A stretch of 64,000 bases of DNA from Parapedobacter composti (GTDB taxonomy: Bacteria; Bacteroidota; Bacteroidia; Sphingobacteriales; Sphingobacteriaceae). The stretch is from contig NZ_FOLL01000005.1 in the NCBI RefSeq assembly GCF_900112315.1, forward strand, positions 62,001 to 126,000. The letters run 5' to 3'. A program made the position numbers and the translations under genes. This document shows, piece after piece, positions 61,097-64,000 of this stretch. Position 1 is the first letter of the stretch, and each line of letters opens with the position of its first letter. The notes under the pieces were generated by a model. That model saw only the letters and a list, made by a program, of their open reading frames with translations. It searched no databases and was not told where the DNA came from.

Positions 61097-63856
61097 TTAA
61101 TTTCGATAAGTGCCCTCAAACCGGTATGTGCCTGAAAGCACCTGATAAATGGCTCTTCCGTTTTGCGTTTTTAGATAGGTCACGCCTTCGGCCCCTGAAG
61201 CCGGTTGTCCGCTTTCAAGCACGTCGGCCGGGCCTGCGGCCGGCACATGTACTTCCGCACGCGTGTTCGGCGGCACAGTAACCTCCCAGAGGAAGCGGCC
61301 GTTGTCTTTCTTCCAGTGGCTCCCTATGGTTCCAAAAAGCGACCGATGCGTGGCGTGGACGAAGTCCAGGCCATCGATAACCTCGGGTTTCATCACGATA
61401 CGTGCGAATGCCGGTTCGGCGGCCTTGATGCCTGCGAGGTGCTCGTAATACCAAACCAGCAGGTCGCCCAGCAGCATCACGTGGTTCTGAGAGTTCATCG
61501 CCGGATTGGCCGTATTACCGTTCCATAGTTCCCAGATGGTTGTTGCCCCGTTTTCCACCATGTACCCCCAACTGGGATACGTCCGGTTGGTCGCCAGCCG
61601 GAACGCTACATCCGGCCGGCCGTGGCGGCTCAGTCCCCGCATCAGCCATTGTGTACCGACCACGCCCGTGCTTATGTGTCCGCCGTACTCCGCGAGGGTT
61701 TTTCTGACGATGTGCGCAAACACCTCCTGCTCCCGCCCTTGTGGCACCAGCCCCACCGAGAGCGGCAACAGGTTGGCGGTGACCGTTCCGTTACTGTAAC
61801 TGCCTGCTGCCGAATCGAAAAACCGGCTGTTGAATGCAGCCTTCAGCTCACGGCGGTACTGTTGGTAAGCCATGGTATCGCTGTCATGGCCGGTAAGCCG
61901 GGCGAACCGGTCCATCAGCTGCAGCAGACGGTAATACGTTGCCGTTGCAATCAGCTGTCCGTCGGTACGGCGGGCGGAATCTCTGGAATGAATCAGTTCA
62001 AGCGACTCAGGCGGCACACACCAGTCGCCATACTTATCTTTGGTGATGATGCCGTTTTGCGTATATTTCCGCCGCATGTAGTCCATCCACTTTTTCATGG
62101 ACGGATAGTGCTTTTGCAACGATCGGAAGTCTCCGAACTGATTATACAGCATATCGGCAATGGTCAAGTACGTGCCGGGCCAGGTTACGTTATCGCCGTA
62201 GTAACGCCAGAACGCCGGGGCCACGTCCGGTATGCCGCCGTCGGTGGTCTGCGCCTGCTGGATGTCATCTAGCCATTTGGCATACAGCTTGGCATTGTCA
62301 AACACGAAACTCTCACCATACGCCCCGGTGGTGCGGTCACCCAACCAGGGCTGACGCTCGTTCCGCTGTGGGCAGTCCACCGGCATCCCTTTGTAGTTGC
62401 CCAGTATTCCCCAATATGCATTGCGAAACACCTGGTTGATGGTACTGTCGGACGTCTCGAACGAGCCGGTGGTAGCAATGCCGTCATACACCACCTTGCC
62501 CACAAAATCATCGGCAGCCGGCACACCGGGGTAACCTGTTACTTCCACAAAACGGAAGCCGTGGTAAACAAACCGGGGTTCCCAGATTTCCGTTCCCGAG
62601 CCTTTCAGCGTATATACATCGGTAACCTTGGCGTCCCGGAGATTAGCCAGGTAGAGCGAGCCGTCGTCCTGCAACGATTCCGCGAACCGCAGTTTTATAC
62701 GCTGCCCGCGTATCCCCTTCACCCGGAGCTGTATCCAGCCGGTCATGTTCTGCCCCATATCCAAGATGTGAACGCTGTCGTTTAACCGGCTAACCGACCG
62801 GGGCTGCAGCGTTTTCATTACTTTCATGTGTTCGCTCATCTGGGCAGTGGGCATACCACCGGGCTCCTGCACCAGCATGGCCGGCAGCCAGTCCGTATCA
62901 TCGTAACCGGGCTGATGCCAGGCACCCAATTCCTTCGTTGCATCGTATTCCTCCCCATCATATTCGTTATTGGTGCGTATCGGCCCGTCCGGCGTCACCT
63001 TCCAGGAGTCATCTGAATGGACGGTTTCCATTGTGCCATCCGCATAGGTCACATACAGATTCATGCGCAGCTTAGGGTATCCGAATGTTTTGATTTTATG
63101 CGGTTTGTAAGCTTGCCGCATGGTATAATACCGTCCGTTACCTAAAATGACGCCAATGGCGTTCCGCCCTTCACGGAGGTGCGCCGTTACATCGAAGGTG
63201 TTGTACTTGACATCCTTCAGGTAATCGGTCGGCACAGGAGCCAGCACCTGGTCGCCTATGCGTTCACCGTTCAGGTACAGTTCATAAAGGCCGAGCCCGG
63301 TGATGTACAGCACGGCCTGTTTGATGGTTTGCCGGGCATCAAACTCTTTGCGGAAATACCGTGCCGACAGGCGGCTAAACTGGTCTTCGCGATCCCACGG
63401 GAATGCCCGGTCAAGCCCAATCCACCGCCCCCGCCAGTCCACGTAATCCAGCAGCCCCATACTCCAATGAGCCGGTTCGCTCCAGCCGGTCTCCCCTTGG
63501 GTGGTCCACAGCCGCACCTTCCAGAAGCAGTCCTGCCTGCTCACCAACGGTGCCCCGGCATACGCCACATGGACGGACTGCCGGCTGTCTACCCTACCGC
63601 TGTCCCAGAGGTCCGCATCCCCGGCCGCCAGCTTTTCCGGCGATGACGCCACGCAAAGCTGGTAAGCCAGCTGTTCAACACCCCGGCGTTCACTGTTGAT
63701 TTCCCAGCTCAGCCGTGGGGACCGCGTACCGATGCCCAGCGGGTTAGACAACAACTCTGTCCGCAGGTTGATCACCTTCACCTGTCCCAGCGCAGGCAGC
63801 GTATACCCTAGGAGAAGTAGCCATCCGAACAGCCATTGTATCATCATAAATTTCAT
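61097..63856 (-). CDS. GH78 alpha-L-rhamnosidase
   Basis: The 919-residue protein has a signal peptide ending near LPALGQ (25) and the full GH78 layout: Ig-like domain (VINLRTELLSNPLGIGTRSP), N-terminal sandwich (AVLYITGLGLYELYLNGERI), concanavalin-like domain (HILDMGQNMTGWIQLRVKGI), alpha/alpha-barrel and C-terminal sandwich. The catalytic-region motif VDCPQRNERQPWLGDRTTGA is near residue 494. It would remove alpha-L-rhamnose. It overlaps the partial gene upstream by four bases (ATGA) and ends two bases before the sialidase-like gene. Confidence 0.94.
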   Translation of the reverse strand: MKFMMIQWLFGWLLLLGYTLPALGQVKVINLRTELLSNPLGIGTRSPRLSWEINSERRGVEQLAYQLCVASSPEKLAAGDADLWDSGRVDSRQSVHVAYAGAPLVSRQDCFWKVRLWTTQGETGWSEPAHWSMGLLDYVDWRGRWIGLDRAFPWDREDQFSRLSARYFRKEFDARQTIKQAVLYITGLGLYELYLNGERIGDQVLAPVPTDYLKDVKYNTFDVTAHLREGRNAIGVILGNGRYYTMRQAYKPHKIKTFGYPKLRMNLYVTYADGTMETVHSDDSWKVTPDGPIRTNNEYDGEEYDATKELGAWHQPGYDDTDWLPAMLVQEPGGMPTAQMSEHMKVMKTLQPRSVSRLNDSVHILDMGQNMTGWIQLRVKGIRGQRIKLRFAESLQDDGSLYLANLRDAKVTDVYTLKGSGTEIWEPRFVYHGFRFVEVTGYPGVPAADDFVGKVVYDGIATTGSFETSDSTINQVFRNAYWGILGNYKGMPVDCPQRNERQPWLGDRTTGAYGESFVFDNAKLYAKWLDDIQQAQTTDGGIPDVAPAFWRYYGDNVTWPGTYLTIADMLYNQFGDFRSLQKHYPSMKKWMDYMRRKYTQNGIITKDKYGDWCVPPESLELIHSRDSARRTDGQLIATATYYRLLQLMDRFARLTGHDSDTMAYQQYRRELKAAFNSRFFDSAAGSYSNGTVTANLLPLSVGLVPQGREQEVFAHIVRKTLAEYGGHISTGVVGTQWLMRGLSRHGRPDVAFRLATNRTYPSWGYMVENGATTIWELWNGNTANPAMNSQNHVMLLGDLLVWYYEHLAGIKAAEPAFARIVMKPEVIDGLDFVHATHRSLFGTIGSHWKKDNGRFLWEVTVPPNTRAEVHVPAAGPADVLESGQPASGAEGVTYLKTQNGRAIYQVLSGTYRFEGTYRN

Positions 63857-64000
63857 CGTCCCTCCGTTTTCAGGTAATCGATACGGAATGAGGCCTCCGG
63901 CAGGGGCTCCCCTGCATCGGACAGATCGTACGTCTGATCGGCCGGTGTGTCCGGATCGGGAAAGCGGCGGACGCCGCCGGTACGGAAGGCCACACGTTCG
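63853..64000 (-). CDS. C-terminal end of an unidentified gene cut by the right edge
   Basis: The last 48 codons of a minus-strand gene are visible, ending TEGR and a TGA that overlaps the GH78 start (ATGA). The readable tail includes ERVAFRTGGVRRFPDPDTPA and ends FRIDYLKTEGR. I do not recognise the family from this fragment. The four-base overlap shows that it belongs to the same operon as the GH78, sialidase-like, isomerase-like and GH28 genes, so another pectin-related enzyme is likely. Confidence 0.6.
   Translation of the reverse strand, partial: ERVAFRTGGVRRFPDPDTPADQTYDLSDAGEPLPEASFRIDYLKTEGR

Overview
The window looks like a chromosomal piece of a Bacteroidota bacterium, probably Sphingobacteriales-like. 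The evidence is a SusC/SusD pair, a lysyl-tRNA synthetase with the long C-terminal tail usual in this phylum, Bacteroidota-type promoters (TAnnTTTG at -7), almost no Shine-Dalgarno sites, and a very high density of plant-polysaccharide enzymes. No tRNA, rRNA, CRISPR array, insertion sequence or integrase was seen, and no gap without a gene exceeds about 190 bases.

Positions 1-8218 are housekeeping: a Tat-exported alkaline phosphatase (cut by the left edge), an ECF sigma factor followed by a membrane-anchored protein with a barrel-like C-terminus, lysS, the sulfur-mobilisation pair sufS-sufE, and a secreted M28 metallopeptidase. A bidirectional terminator at 8230-8259 closes this part.

From 8252 to 56538 every gene is on the minus strand, with gaps of at most 112 bases and many start/stop overlaps: 25 genes in about 48 kb. 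Read in the direction of transcription (right to left), the run begins with a pectin utilisation locus: GH78, GH43-like, GH2, GH127, SusC, SusD, PL1-like lyase, GH67-like glycosidase, GH140 apiosidase-like, GH2, a GH141-like beta-helix protein fused to an L-rhamnose mutarotase domain, a Gfo/Idh/MocA oxidoreductase, a sodium:solute symporter and another GH78. The next block, 20618-26832, is the most unusual: two proteins with a periplasmic solute-binding-protein fold but no signal peptide, two family III (CaiB/BaiF) CoA-transferases, an oxidoreductase and a MaoC hydratase, interlocked by overlaps and with no transporter subunit. It is followed by a GH106-like enzyme, a DUF5703 glycosidase, a beta-propeller/HEAT/cytochrome c lipoprotein, a CE7-type esterase and a glutamate-synthase-like FMN protein.

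An IclR-family regulator (56711-57490) is transcribed divergently from the start of this run. To its right lies a second minus-strand unit, 57483 to the right edge: GH78, a sialidase-like propeller, a TIM-barrel isomerase-like protein and a GH28 polygalacturonase.

Taken together, the enzymes suggest degradation of rhamnose- and galacturonate-rich pectin, with some resemblance to rhamnogalacturonan-II degradation (GH140, GH141-like, GH127, GH106, GH78, GH2, GH28, PL1). SusCD would import oligosaccharides, periplasmic enzymes would trim them, the symporter would take up a monosaccharide or uronate, and the CoA-transferase/MaoC/solute-binding block may process an acid released from the glycan. 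This last step is inference; no substrate can be read from sequence alone.
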